Assembly: GCA_002483135.1 (NCBI GenBank)
Contig: DLHI01000024.1
Span: 211,127-219,141, forward strand
Source: Hyphomonadaceae bacterium UBA7672
Lineage (GTDB): Bacteria > Pseudomonadota > Alphaproteobacteria > Caulobacterales > Hyphomonadaceae
Reading direction: 5' to 3'
DNA length: 8,015 nucleotides
The notes beneath the pieces were generated by a model. The model was not told the DNA's origin. It saw nothing but the letters and a program-made list of their open reading frames with translations, and did not search any database. Shown one piece after another: positions 1-8,015 of the stretch. A program made the translations under genes and the position numbers. Position 1 is the first letter of the stretch; every line of letters starts with the position of its first letter.

Positions 1-797
1 TTGCGGAACATCTCGACGCCCGTGCAGGTCGTTTTCTGCGTGTCGCGGATGCCGACGATTTCGATCTCGTCGCCGACTTTCACGATACCACGGTCAACCT
101 TGCCGGTGACGACGGTGCCGCGGCCCGAGATCGAGAACACGTCTTCGATCGCCATCAGGAACGGCTGGTCGAGCGGACGTTCCGGCGTCGGGATGTATTC
201 ATCAACAGCGGCCATCAGCTTGAGGATCGCCTGTTCGCCGATTTCCGGATCACGACCTTCGACGGCCGCGAGCGCCGAACCCGGGATGATCGGGATCGTA
301 TCGCCAGGGAAGTCGTAGGACGACAGGAGTTCGCGAACTTCGAGTTCGACGAGCTCGAGCAGTTCCTTGTCGTCGACCATGTCGACCTTGTTCAGGAAGA
401 TCACGAGAGCCGGAACGCCGACCTGACGGGCGAGCAGGATGTGCTCGCGCGTTTGCGGCATCGGGCCGTCAGCGGCCGACACAACCAGGATGCCGCCGTC
501 CATCTGCGCGGCGCCCGTGATCATGTTCTTCACGTAGTCGGCGTGTCCCGGGCAGTCGACGTGAGCGTAGTGACGGTTGGTCGTCTCGTACTCGACGTGA
601 GCCGTGTTGATCGTGATGCCACGCGCCTTTTCTTCCGGGGCGGCATCGATCTCGTCATACTTCTTGGCGGTGGCGCCGCCCGTCTTGGCGAGCACGATCG
701 TGATCGCCGCCGTCAGCGTCGTCTTGCCGTGGTCAACGTGGCCAATCGTGCCAACGTTCACGTGCGGCTTGTTACGCGCGAATTTTTCCTTACCCAT
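1..797 (-). CDS. tuf: Elongation factor Tu, 3'-truncated by window edge
   Basis: EF-Tu is the cytoplasmic GTPase that carries aminoacyl-tRNA to the ribosomal A site. The minus-strand frame opens with ATG at 797-795 and runs without a stop to base 1, giving 265 residues of a protein normally near 395. The last third (part of domain 2 and domain 3) lies outside the window. Visible G-domain motifs are the P-loop GHVDHGKT at residues 19-26, the switch I segment RGITINTAH at 59-67, DCPGH at 81-85 with the catalytic histidine H85, and NKVD at 136-139. Domain 2 begins after about residue 205 and includes GRGTVVTGKV. The start is supported by a purine-rich GGAGTAGGA upstream (802-810). The gene follows fusA by 55 nt with no promoter or terminator evident, so it is the distal gene of the str operon. 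Many alphaproteobacteria carry a second tuf copy elsewhere, which this window cannot show. Identity is essentially certain. Confidence 0.98.
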   Translation of the reverse strand, partial: MGKEKFARNKPHVNVGTIGHVDHGKTTLTAAITIVLAKTGGATAKKYDEIDAAPEEKARGITINTAHVEYETTNRHYAHVDCPGHADYVKNMITGAAQMDGGILVVSAADGPMPQTREHILLARQVGVPALVIFLNKVDMVDDKELLELVELEVRELLSSYDFPGDTIPIIPGSALAAVEGRDPEIGEQAILKLMAAVDEYIPTPERPLDQPFLMAIEDVFSISGRGTVVTGKVDRGIVKVGDEIEIVGIRDTQKTTCTGVEMFR

Positions 798-852
798 CTT
801 ATCCTACTCCGTAGCTTCGTTCAGCGGGGGTTGGCCGCCAGTTTGGGCTTCA

Positions 853-2931
<2,079 letters not shown>

Positions 2932-2961
2932 GGGGAGCCCTCTGAATTCGAATTGCGGTGA

Positions 2962-2981
2962 ACCGCTGGACTACCAGCGGT
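2962..2981 (-). promoter_or_regulatory. Hairpin enclosing the rpsG stop codon
   Basis: A perfect 8-bp inverted repeat, ACCGCTGG (2962-2969) and CCAGCGGT (2974-2981), has a 4-base loop at 2970-2973. In the mRNA the 5' arm is formed by the last S7 codons (Tyr-Arg-Trp), the loop is UAGU, and the UAG is the stop codon itself. No U-tract follows, so it is not an intrinsic terminator. It ends 18 bases before the fusA Shine-Dalgarno (2938-2943), a place where it could influence rpsG-fusA coupling, mRNA stability or processing. The structure is seen directly; any function is inference. Confidence 0.5.
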
Positions 2982-3441
2982 AATGCGAGAAGGCCCGGTT
3001 GGCTTCGGCCATCCGGTGCGTGTCTTCGCGCTTCTTCACTGCCGTGCCGCGGCCGTGGGCCGCGTCGAGCATCTCGGCGGCGAGACGCTCTTCCATCGTG
3101 TTCTCCGAGCGGGCGCGCGCGGCGATGATCAGCCAGCGGATGGCGAGAGCCTGACGGCGCTCGGGACGAACCTCGACCGGAACCTGGTAGGTGGCGCCGC
3201 CGACGCGACGCGAACGGACTTCCACCGACGGGGCGACGTTGCCCAGCGCTTCGTGGAACAGTTCGGTCGCCGGCCGCTTGGACTTCTGCGCAACGGTCTC
3301 CAGGGCGCCGTAGACGATTTTCTCGGCGACGGATTTTTTGCCCTGGTACATCACCTGGTTCATGAAGCGGGTGATGACCTGATCGCCATACTGGGCGTCG
3401 GGAAGGACCTGGCGTTTTTCTGCGCGGTGACGACGGGACAT
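2971..3441 (-). CDS. rpsG: 30S ribosomal protein S7
   Basis: S7 is a primary 16S rRNA-binding protein that nucleates assembly of the 30S head and lines the E site. In E. coli it also autoregulates the str operon. The product is 156 residues, typical of bacterial S7. It starts MSRRHRAEKR and contains the signature region around PDAQYGDQVITRFMN (14-28). The beta-hairpin RSRRVGGATYQVPVEVRP (76-93) contacts rRNA and mRNA, and the protein ends in SHYRW. The ATG at 3441-3439 follows the purine-rich AAGAGA (3443-3448), a weak ribosome binding site. Only 12 nt separate it from the rpsL stop, so translation is probably coupled. This spacer is too short for the roughly 100-nt S12-S7 intercistronic S7 target known in E. 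coli. The TAG stop (2973-2971) sits in the loop of a perfect hairpin listed separately. Confidence 0.99.
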   Translation of the reverse strand: MSRRHRAEKRQVLPDAQYGDQVITRFMNQVMYQGKKSVAEKIVYGALETVAQKSKRPATELFHEALGNVAPSVEVRSRRVGGATYQVPVEVRPERRQALAIRWLIIAARARSENTMEERLAAEMLDAAHGRGTAVKKREDTHRMAEANRAFSHYRW

Positions 3442-3453
3442 GTCTCTTGAACC

Positions 3454-3825
3454 TTACTTAGGACGCTTGACGCCGTAGTGCGAACGACGCTGCTTGCGAT
3501 CCTTGACGCCCTGGGTGTCCAGCACGCCGCGGAGGATGTGGTAACGGACGCCGGGCAAATCCTTCACGCGACCGCCGCGGATCAGAACCACGGAGTGCTC
3601 TTGAAGGTTGTGGCCTTCGCCGGGGATGTAGCAGACGGCCTCATATTGCGTGGTGAGGCGAACCTTCGCGACTTTCCGGAGCGCCGAGTTCGGCTTCTTC
3701 GGGGTCGTCGTGTAAACGCGCGTGCAGACGCCGCGACGCTGCGGACAGGCCTTCAGGGCCGGAACCTTGTTCCGCTTGGGCTTGTCGTGCCGCGGTTTGC
3801 GGATCAGCTGCTGGATCGTAGGCAT
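3454..3825 (-). CDS. rpsL: 30S ribosomal protein S12
   Basis: S12 sits at the 30S decoding centre and controls decoding accuracy. The protein is 123 residues, aligns end to end with bacterial S12, and finishes in GVKRPK. The TTTPKKPNSALRK segment (39-51) and the EGHNLQEHSVVLIRGGRVKDLPG segment (70-92) are intact. K43, K88 and P91, the classic sites of streptomycin resistance substitutions, are all wild type, so no target-based resistance is predicted. D89 is present; it is the position methylthiolated by RimO in bacteria that have that enzyme. The ATG at 3825-3823 cannot be extended upstream because an in-frame TAG lies directly before it. The candidate Shine-Dalgarno GAGGG (3829-3833) ends only three bases from the ATG, an unusually short spacing. 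This is the first gene of the str operon, preceded by a leader of about 190 nt and a sigma-70-type promoter. Confidence 0.99.
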   Translation of the reverse strand: MPTIQQLIRKPRHDKPKRNKVPALKACPQRRGVCTRVYTTTPKKPNSALRKVAKVRLTTQYEAVCYIPGEGHNLQEHSVVLIRGGRVKDLPGVRYHILRGVLDTQGVKDRKQRRSHYGVKRPK

Positions 3826-4015
3826 CTACCCTCGCTCGTCACACCGTTTTCGCCGGGCTTTTGGCAGCCAAATCGGCGTGTCTTGCTGCAAAAACATATG
3901 CCGCGACAAGCCATTAGCCTGCCCCGGCGGAACTCAATAGGAGGCTTTCGCTCTCTTAAAACACACTGCCTTAACCGCGTTTGGACCTGAATCCACGGCC
4001 GGTCCGGCAATGTGA
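3826..4015 (-). promoter_or_regulatory. Putative long 5' leader of the str operon mRNA
   Basis: This is the non-coding stretch between the predicted str transcription start and the rpsL ATG, about 190 nt. From 5' to 3' on the RNA it holds overlapping GCCGG/CCGGC short repeats near the predicted start (3998-4020), a CCUCCU sequence (complement of 3939-3944), a 23-codon frame (3897-3826) ending in TAG against the rpsL ATG, and a hairpin candidate (3851-3878). No known riboswitch or ribosomal-protein leader class is recognised. A leader this long before a ribosomal protein gene suggests possible control of translation or attenuation, but that is inference. Its length depends on the predicted promoter being correct. 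Confidence 0.45.
3851..3878 (-). promoter_or_regulatory. Hairpin candidate just upstream of rpsL start
   Basis: Nested inverted repeats are visible: outer arms CGCCG (3851-3855) and CGGCG (3874-3878), and inner arms TTTGGC (3860-3865) and GCCAAA (3867-3872) around a single base. In RNA the inner part would form about five pairs with a three-base loop, with an asymmetric internal loop before the outer five pairs. It ends 17 bases before the GAGGG ribosome binding site of rpsL (3829-3833). It is too far from any U-tract to be a terminator. It could affect ribosome access to rpsL or be incidental. Confidence 0.35.
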
Positions 4016-4021
4016 GCCGGG

Positions 4022-4050
4022 GCTATACTGGCCTCCCCCAGCGGGGTCAA
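4022..4050 (-). promoter_or_regulatory. Sigma-70-type promoter of the str operon
   Basis: On the minus strand a -35 element TTGACC (4050-4045) and a -10 element TATAGC (4027-4022) are separated by exactly 17 bases, the optimal spacing for the housekeeping sigma factor. The position, just after the peptidase gene and upstream of rpsL, fits a promoter for rpsL-rpsG-fusA-tuf. Transcription would start near 4015, leaving a leader of about 190 nt. No other pair this good was seen between the peptidase stop and rpsL. Start-site mapping is absent, so the assignment rests on sequence match and context. Confidence 0.7.
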
Positions 4051-4112
4051 GTGCGGCAAGGGGTTGAATCTGAGCCTTCCTGCGCACGTTTGAGCCAGTT
4101 GCATAGCCCGCC

Positions 4113-5096
4113 TTAATTGCTCCCACCGCCTGATTCTGCGGCGATGGTTTCCAGCCGGCGGTCGAAGGTCCGGACGGCAAGTTCGACAGTCCTGGCCGAA
4201 CGACGGAAGAAGTCTTCAGGAATTGCCGCAAAATCATCGGTTGGCTGGTGGTAATCGGGATGATCCTCCACCCCGAAATAGACCCAGGGTTTGCCGATCT
4301 GGTGAAAGGCCATGTGGTCCGACTGGCTCGTCCAGTCGTCTTTGCCCATGGCCGGATCATCGTGGCCGAGCTTCAGGGTGACTGGCGCGGCAGCCGCGAC
4401 ATCCTGCAGGTAGGGCTTCAGCGCCGGAAACCGGAACCCGCCGGCCGTATAAAGCTCGTTCTTGTCGCTGCGACTCACCATGTCGAGGTTCACCGCCAGG
4501 ACGGTCCGGTCCAGGAGCGGCTTGAACGCCGGGTCGTCCACCAAGGCGCGAACGCCGCTGAGGCCACCCTCCTCCCCGTCCACCAGCGCCACGATCACGT
4601 CATGCAGCGGCGCTTGCTGTTTTAGGGAAGCCGTTATTGCCAGCACAGCCGCGACCCCCGACGCATTGTCATCCGCGCCATTGTAGATTTGGCCGTCACG
4701 CACGCCCACATGGTCGTAATGCGCCATCAGCACCAGCGCCCGATCTGACCCGCCCGTCCCGCTGATCACGCCCAACAGGTTCACCCCGGTAACCGGAGCC
4801 CCGCCCCGCGTCGTCCGGAAGGGATGCTCAAGGCCGCCACCCAGCGCCGGCGCCAGGCCGATCTCCGCCAACCGCCCGAGAAGATAGGCCCGCGCCTTCG
4901 CCCCGCCTTCCGATCCAACCAGTCGCCCCTGCATGTCGTCCGCCGCCAGGATCCGGACATCCTCCATCAGCTTGTCAGCTGGCGCACTCGCCTGAGGCAC
5001 GGGCGGAGCAACGCTTGCCGGCGGCTGCTGCGGCGCACAGCCCGCAACGATCCCCGCAAGCAACACCGCCGCCAGAAGTCCGCGTGAGACCTTCAT
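4113..5096 (-). CDS. Secreted lipoprotein zinc peptidase, M28 family
   Basis: This gene encodes a 327-residue M28-family zinc metallopeptidase, most likely an aminopeptidase; the natural substrate cannot be read from the sequence. Residues 1-20 form a lipoprotein signal: KVSR, a hydrophobic core, and the lipobox VAGC with C20 as predicted lipidated residue. A proline/alanine-rich tether follows (about 21-42). The catalytic domain carries the full dinuclear-zinc set by comparison with Vibrio/Aeromonas aminopeptidase: H126 in AHYDH, D142 in GADDNASG (bridging), E175 as general base and E176 as ligand in DGEEGG, D205 in NLDMV, and H283 in YHQPTD. SDHMAF (259-264) is also typical. It should therefore be active and membrane-anchored, facing the periplasm or outside. 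The ATG is preceded by GGAGTGA (5103-5109). It lies between the rpoC terminator and the str promoter, on the same strand. No clear terminator follows, so readthrough into the str leader is possible. A functional link to its neighbours is not evident. Confidence 0.93.
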   Translation of the reverse strand: MKVSRGLLAAVLLAGIVAGCAPQQPPASVAPPVPQASAPADKLMEDVRILAADDMQGRLVGSEGGAKARAYLLGRLAEIGLAPALGGGLEHPFRTTRGGAPVTGVNLLGVISGTGGSDRALVLMAHYDHVGVRDGQIYNGADDNASGVAAVLAITASLKQQAPLHDVIVALVDGEEGGLSGVRALVDDPAFKPLLDRTVLAVNLDMVSRSDKNELYTAGGFRFPALKPYLQDVAAAAPVTLKLGHDDPAMGKDDWTSQSDHMAFHQIGKPWVYFGVEDHPDYHQPTDDFAAIPEDFFRRSARTVELAVRTFDRRLETIAAESGGGSN

Positions 5097-5152
5097 TCAA
5101 TTTCACTCCAGACCCGGCGACCCTACTTGCACCCTACACGGACCTGCCCCGG

Positions 5153-5190
5153 AAACGACAGCGGCGGCGGATCCGAAGATCCGCCGCCGC
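5153..5190 (-). terminator. Intrinsic terminator of rpoC with UUCG tetraloop
   Basis: A perfect 13-bp inverted repeat (arms 5161-5173 and 5178-5190) encloses a 4-nt loop. Read on the minus strand, the arm GCGGCGGCGGATC is followed by TTCG and then the complementary arm, so the RNA hairpin is closed by the very stable C(UUCG)G tetraloop. It begins 26 nt after the rpoC stop. The tract after the stem, TGTCGTTT, is only moderately U-rich, but the stem is exceptionally strong. On the plus strand no T-run follows, so the element acts for rpoC. It should end the transcript coming from upstream, presumably the rpoB-rpoC operon, which implies a separate promoter for the peptidase gene or partial readthrough. 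Confidence 0.88.
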
Positions 5191-5216
5191 CAGTGTTGGT
5201 CCGTTCTGGCGTCCGC

Positions 5217-8015
5217 CTATTCGGCCGGCGGCAGCGCCGGAACAGGCTGGTTGACCTTGCGCTGTTCCTTGAGGCGAACGTCGCGGTCGCCGGCGAGCTT
5301 GCGATACTTGCGCAGCGCGCCGCCGGTGCCCGCCGGGATGAGACGGCCGACGATGACGTTCTCCTTGAGGCCTTCCAGCGGATCGACCTTGCCCTGGATC
5401 GCCGCTTCCGTGAGGACGCGGGTGGTTTCCTGGAACGAGGCTGCCGAGAAGAAGGAGCGTGTCTGCAGCGAGGCCTTGGTGATGCCCAGCAGGACACGTG
5501 CGCCCTTGGCGGGCTCGCGTCCGGCCTTGATCGCGGCCGCGTTGGCTTCTTCGAACTCGAGCGAGTCGACAGCTTCACCGGCGAGCAGCGTGGTCGAGCC
5601 GCCTTCCGAGATCTCCACCTTCTTCAGCATCTGGCTGACGATGACTTCGATGTGCTTGTCGTCGATCGGCACGCCCTGCAGGCGGTAGACCTTCTGGATC
5701 TCGTTGACGAGATAGTCGGCCAGCGCCTCGACGCCGAGGATGGTGAGAATGTCCTGCGGCGCGGGGTTGCCCTCGAGCAGGTATTCGCCCTTCTTCAGGA
5801 TGTCGCCTTCCTGAACCATCAAGTGCTTTGTCTTCGGCACCAGGTATTCCTGCGGTTCCGCACCTTCTTCGAGCGGGACGAGGCGCACGCGGCGCTTGTT
5901 CTTGTAGTCGCGACCGAATTCCACCTTGCCGGTGATCTCAGCGATGATCGCGTGATCCTTCGGACGGCGGGCTTCGAACAGCTCGGCCACGCGCGGCAGA
6001 CCGCCCGTGATGTCGCGCGTCGTCGCGCCGCCTGTCTGGACACGCGCAAGCGTGTCGCCAGGACGAACGTCGTCGCCTTCGGCAACCGACAGGATGGCGT
6101 CGATCGGCAGGAAGTAGCGAGCCTGGACGCCGCCGGCGTGCTTGATCGGCGCGCCATTATCGTCGACCAGCACGATCGAGGGCTTGAGCTCGACCTTCTT
6201 CGAACCCGAGCGGCCGTCGATCACCACCTTGTTGGCGATGCCCGTGGCTTCGTCGGTTTCGTCGCGGGTGGTGACACCCTCGATCAGGTCTTCGTACTTC
6301 ACCTTGCCGGCGAGGTCGGTGACGATGGGCGTGGCGAACGGATCCCAGTCCGCCACGCGCTCGCCGCGCTTCACCTTGTCGCCATCGCCATAGCGCAGAC
6401 GGGCGCCGTAGACCGGCTTGAACGTCTGGCGGATACGGCCATCGGCGTCGATCAGCTTCACTTCCATCGAGCGGCCGTTGACCACATACGTGCCATCGTC
6501 ACGCTTCACGACAGAACCGTTCTCGAAGCGAACTTCCGAGTCGAACGCGGCTTCCAGCGAGCTTTCCGTCGTCACCTGGGCGGCGCCGCCGATGTGGAAC
6601 GTACGCATCGTCAGCTGCGTGCCAGGTTCACCGATCGACTGCGCGGCGATGACGCCGACAGCTTCACCGACGTTCACGCGCGTGCCGCGAGCAAGGTCGC
6701 GGCCGTAGCACGAGGCGCAGGTTCCGGTGCGGCTCTCGCAGGTCAGCACCGAACGGACCAGGATCTTGTCGACGCCAGCCTTGTCGATGGCGGAGGCGAC
6801 ATCTTCGTCGATATAGGTGTTGGCCGGGCAGATGATCGCGCCGGTGTTCGGGTGCTTCACATCTTCCGCCGTGGTGCGGCCGAGCGTACGGTCGGCGAGC
6901 GAGACGATGACGTCCGCGCCTTCCATGACGGCGCCGAGCGTGATGCCCTTGTCCGTCCCGCAGTCTTCCTCGGTGATGATGCAGTCCTGCGCCACGTCGA
7001 CAAGACGACGCGTGAGGTATCCCGAGTTCGCCGTCTTGAGCGCCGTGTCAGCGAGGCCCTTACGCGCGCCGTGCGTCGAGTTGAAGTACTCGAGAACGGT
7101 GAGGCCTTCCTTGAAGTTCGACACGATCGGCGTCTCGATGATCTCACCCGACGGCTTGGCCATCAGGCCACGCATGCCGGCAAGCTGCTTCATCTGGTTC
7201 TTCGAACCGCGAGCGCCCGAGTGGGCCATCATGAAGACCGAGTTGAGATCGCCCTGCGTGGAGCCAGCGGCGTCCATCATGGCGTCGGCGACCTTGTCCG
7301 TGCAGGCGGACCAGGCGTCGACGACCTTGTTGAACTTCTCGCCGCGCGTGATGAGACCGTCGGCGTATTGCCGCTCGTACTCGTTCACCAGCTTGCGGGT
7401 GTCGGCGACCAGTTTGTCCTTCGACTTCGGAATGACCATGTCATCCTTGCCGAACGAGATGCCGGCGCGCGCAGCTTCCTTGAAGCCGAGAGCCATGATG
7501 CGATCGCAGAAGATGACCGTCGCCTTCTGACCGCAGTTCCGGTAGACGATGTCGATCAGCTTGCCGACGGCCTTCTTGGTCATCAGTTCGTTGGTGACCA
7601 TCGGGTCCATGCCTTCTTCGCGCGGCAGGCAGTCGGCGATCATCATGCGGCCCGGCGTGGTCGAGAACACTTTCGACACATCCTTTCCGTTCGCATCCTT
7701 GGTGATGAAACGCGCCTTGATGCGGGCGTGCAGCGACACCTTGCCAGCCTGGAGGGCGTGCTCGATCTCCGCGAGGTCGGAGAAGATCATGCCTTCGCCC
7801 TTCTCTTTCTCCCGTTCGATCGAGAGGTAGTAAAGTCCAAGCACGATATCCTGCGACGGCACGATGATCGGGCGGCCGTTGGCGGGCGAGAGGATGTTGT
7901 TCGTCGACATCATCAGCACGCGCGCTTCCAGCTGGGCTTCCATGCTCAGCGGAACGTGCACGGCCATCTGGTCGCCGTCGAAGTCAGCGTTGAACGCGGC
8001 GCAGACCAGCGGGTG
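5217..8015 (-). CDS. rpoC: RNA polymerase subunit beta', 5'-truncated by window edge
   Basis: Beta' forms, with beta, the catalytic cleft of RNA polymerase. The frame is open from base 8015 to TAG at 5219-5217, giving 932 C-terminal residues; roughly the first 450 lie outside. The fragment begins HPLVCAAF directly before NADFDGDQM (codons 7991-7965), whose three aspartates hold the catalytic Mg2+. Next come the bridge helix region HGARKGLADTALKTANSGYL (roughly 6984-7085) and four zinc-binding cysteines at fragment residues 352, 426, 433 and 436 (spacing 74, 7, 3, as in E. coli). The trigger-loop half PGTQLTMRTFHIGG lies near 6590-6635. About 190 residues then separate this from GGLPRVAELFEARRP, consistent with the SI3-type insertion of proteobacterial trigger loops. 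The C-terminal part holds SFFSAASFQETTRVLTEAA and the conserved end LKENVIVGRLIPAGTG. The ATG at 7967 is internal, not the start. An intrinsic terminator follows 26 nt after the stop. Confidence 0.99.
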   Translation of the reverse strand, partial: HPLVCAAFNADFDGDQMAVHVPLSMEAQLEARVLMMSTNNILSPANGRPIIVPSQDIVLGLYYLSIEREKEKGEGMIFSDLAEIEHALQAGKVSLHARIKARFITKDANGKDVSKVFSTTPGRMMIADCLPREEGMDPMVTNELMTKKAVGKLIDIVYRNCGQKATVIFCDRIMALGFKEAARAGISFGKDDMVIPKSKDKLVADTRKLVNEYERQYADGLITRGEKFNKVVDAWSACTDKVADAMMDAAGSTQGDLNSVFMMAHSGARGSKNQMKQLAGMRGLMAKPSGEIIETPIVSNFKEGLTVLEYFNSTHGARKGLADTALKTANSGYLTRRLVDVAQDCIITEEDCGTDKGITLGAVMEGADVIVSLADRTLGRTTAEDVKHPNTGAIICPANTYIDEDVASAIDKAGVDKILVRSVLTCESRTGTCASCYGRDLARGTRVNVGEAVGVIAAQSIGEPGTQLTMRTFHIGGAAQVTTESSLEAAFDSEVRFENGSVVKRDDGTYVVNGRSMEVKLIDADGRIRQTFKPVYGARLRYGDGDKVKRGERVADWDPFATPIVTDLAGKVKYEDLIEGVTTRDETDEATGIANKVVIDGRSGSKKVELKPSIVLVDDNGAPIKHAGGVQARYFLPIDAILSVAEGDDVRPGDTLARVQTGGATTRDITGGLPRVAELFEARRPKDHAIIAEITGKVEFGRDYKNKRRVRLVPLEEGAEPQEYLVPKTKHLMVQEGDILKKGEYLLEGNPAPQDILTILGVEALADYLVNEIQKVYRLQGVPIDDKHIEVIVSQMLKKVEISEGGSTTLLAGEAVDSLEFEEANAAAIKAGREPAKGARVLLGITKASLQTRSFFSAASFQETTRVLTEAAIQGKVDPLEGLKENVIVGRLIPAGTGGALRKYRKLAGDRDVRLKEQRKVNQPVPALPPAE

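Noticed and set aside
3939..3944. AGGAGG on the plus strand as a ribosome binding site for a plus-strand gene.
   Set aside because: No start codon lies at a suitable distance downstream, and the frames there are shadows of minus-strand sequence.
3956..3974. Two TTAA elements in the str leader as a possible CtrA box.
   Set aside because: The gap between them is 11 bases, whereas the CtrA consensus is TTAA-N7-TTAA, so the spacing does not fit.
2983..3990. Plus-strand frames opposite rpsG (2983-3450) and rpsL (3478-3990).
   Set aside because: Both are antisense to certain ribosomal protein genes and look like codon-bias shadows; neither has a convincing ribosome binding site or domain.
3804..4010. 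A 68-codon minus-strand frame with TTG start in the str leader, running into rpsL in another frame.
   Set aside because: It has a TTG start with no ribosome binding site, starts almost at the predicted transcript 5' end, overlaps rpsL out of frame and has no recognisable features.
5015..5254. Plus-strand frame spanning the rpoC terminator and the peptidase signal region.
   Set aside because: It runs straight through the terminator inverted repeat and is antisense to two genes, with no domain and low-complexity Arg/Pro composition.
7965..7967. ATG at 7967 as the start of rpoC.
   Set aside because: The same frame is open to the window edge and encodes HPLVCAAFNADFDGDQ just upstream, so this ATG is the Met of the catalytic motif and is internal.

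Overview
The window reads as a piece of an alphaproteobacterial chromosome carrying core transcription and translation genes, all on the minus strand. From right to left (the direction of transcription) it holds the 3' two thirds of rpoC, a lipoprotein M28 metallopeptidase gene, then rpsL, rpsG, fusA and the 5' two thirds of tuf. The GC-rich, GC3-biased sequence and the alphaproteobacterial character of the EF-G, S7 and S12 proteins support this placement. A Caulobacterales/Hyphomonadaceae-like source is a guess from general resemblance only.

Region 5217-8015 is rpoC, cut by the window edge just upstream of the catalytic NADFDGDQM motif. It ends at a strong intrinsic terminator (5153-5190) with a 13-bp perfect stem capped by a C(UUCG)G tetraloop. 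Region 4113-5096 encodes a secreted zinc peptidase with an intact lipobox and a complete set of M28 metal ligands. It has no evident role in translation and sits as a passenger between the rpo and str clusters.

Region 3826-4112 is the only sizeable gene-free stretch (287 bases). It contains a good sigma-70-type promoter (TTGACC-17-TATAGC) that would drive the str operon with a leader of about 190 nt. The leader holds a hairpin close to the rpsL start, a CCUCCU element, and a 23-codon reading frame whose TAG stop directly abuts the rpsL ATG.

Region 1-3825 is the str operon, rpsL-rpsG-fusA-tuf, with short spacers (12, 39 and 55 nt). S12 and S7 are 30S ribosomal proteins, and EF-G and EF-Tu are the elongation GTPases, so the operon co-produces interacting parts of the translation machine. 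The rpsG stop codon lies in the loop of a perfect 8-bp hairpin, and fusA ends with tandem TGA codons.

I found no mobile element, CRISPR array, tRNA, rRNA or defence-type system. The window is largely ordinary. The observations worth checking are cis-regulatory elements around the str genes and the placement of the peptidase gene.
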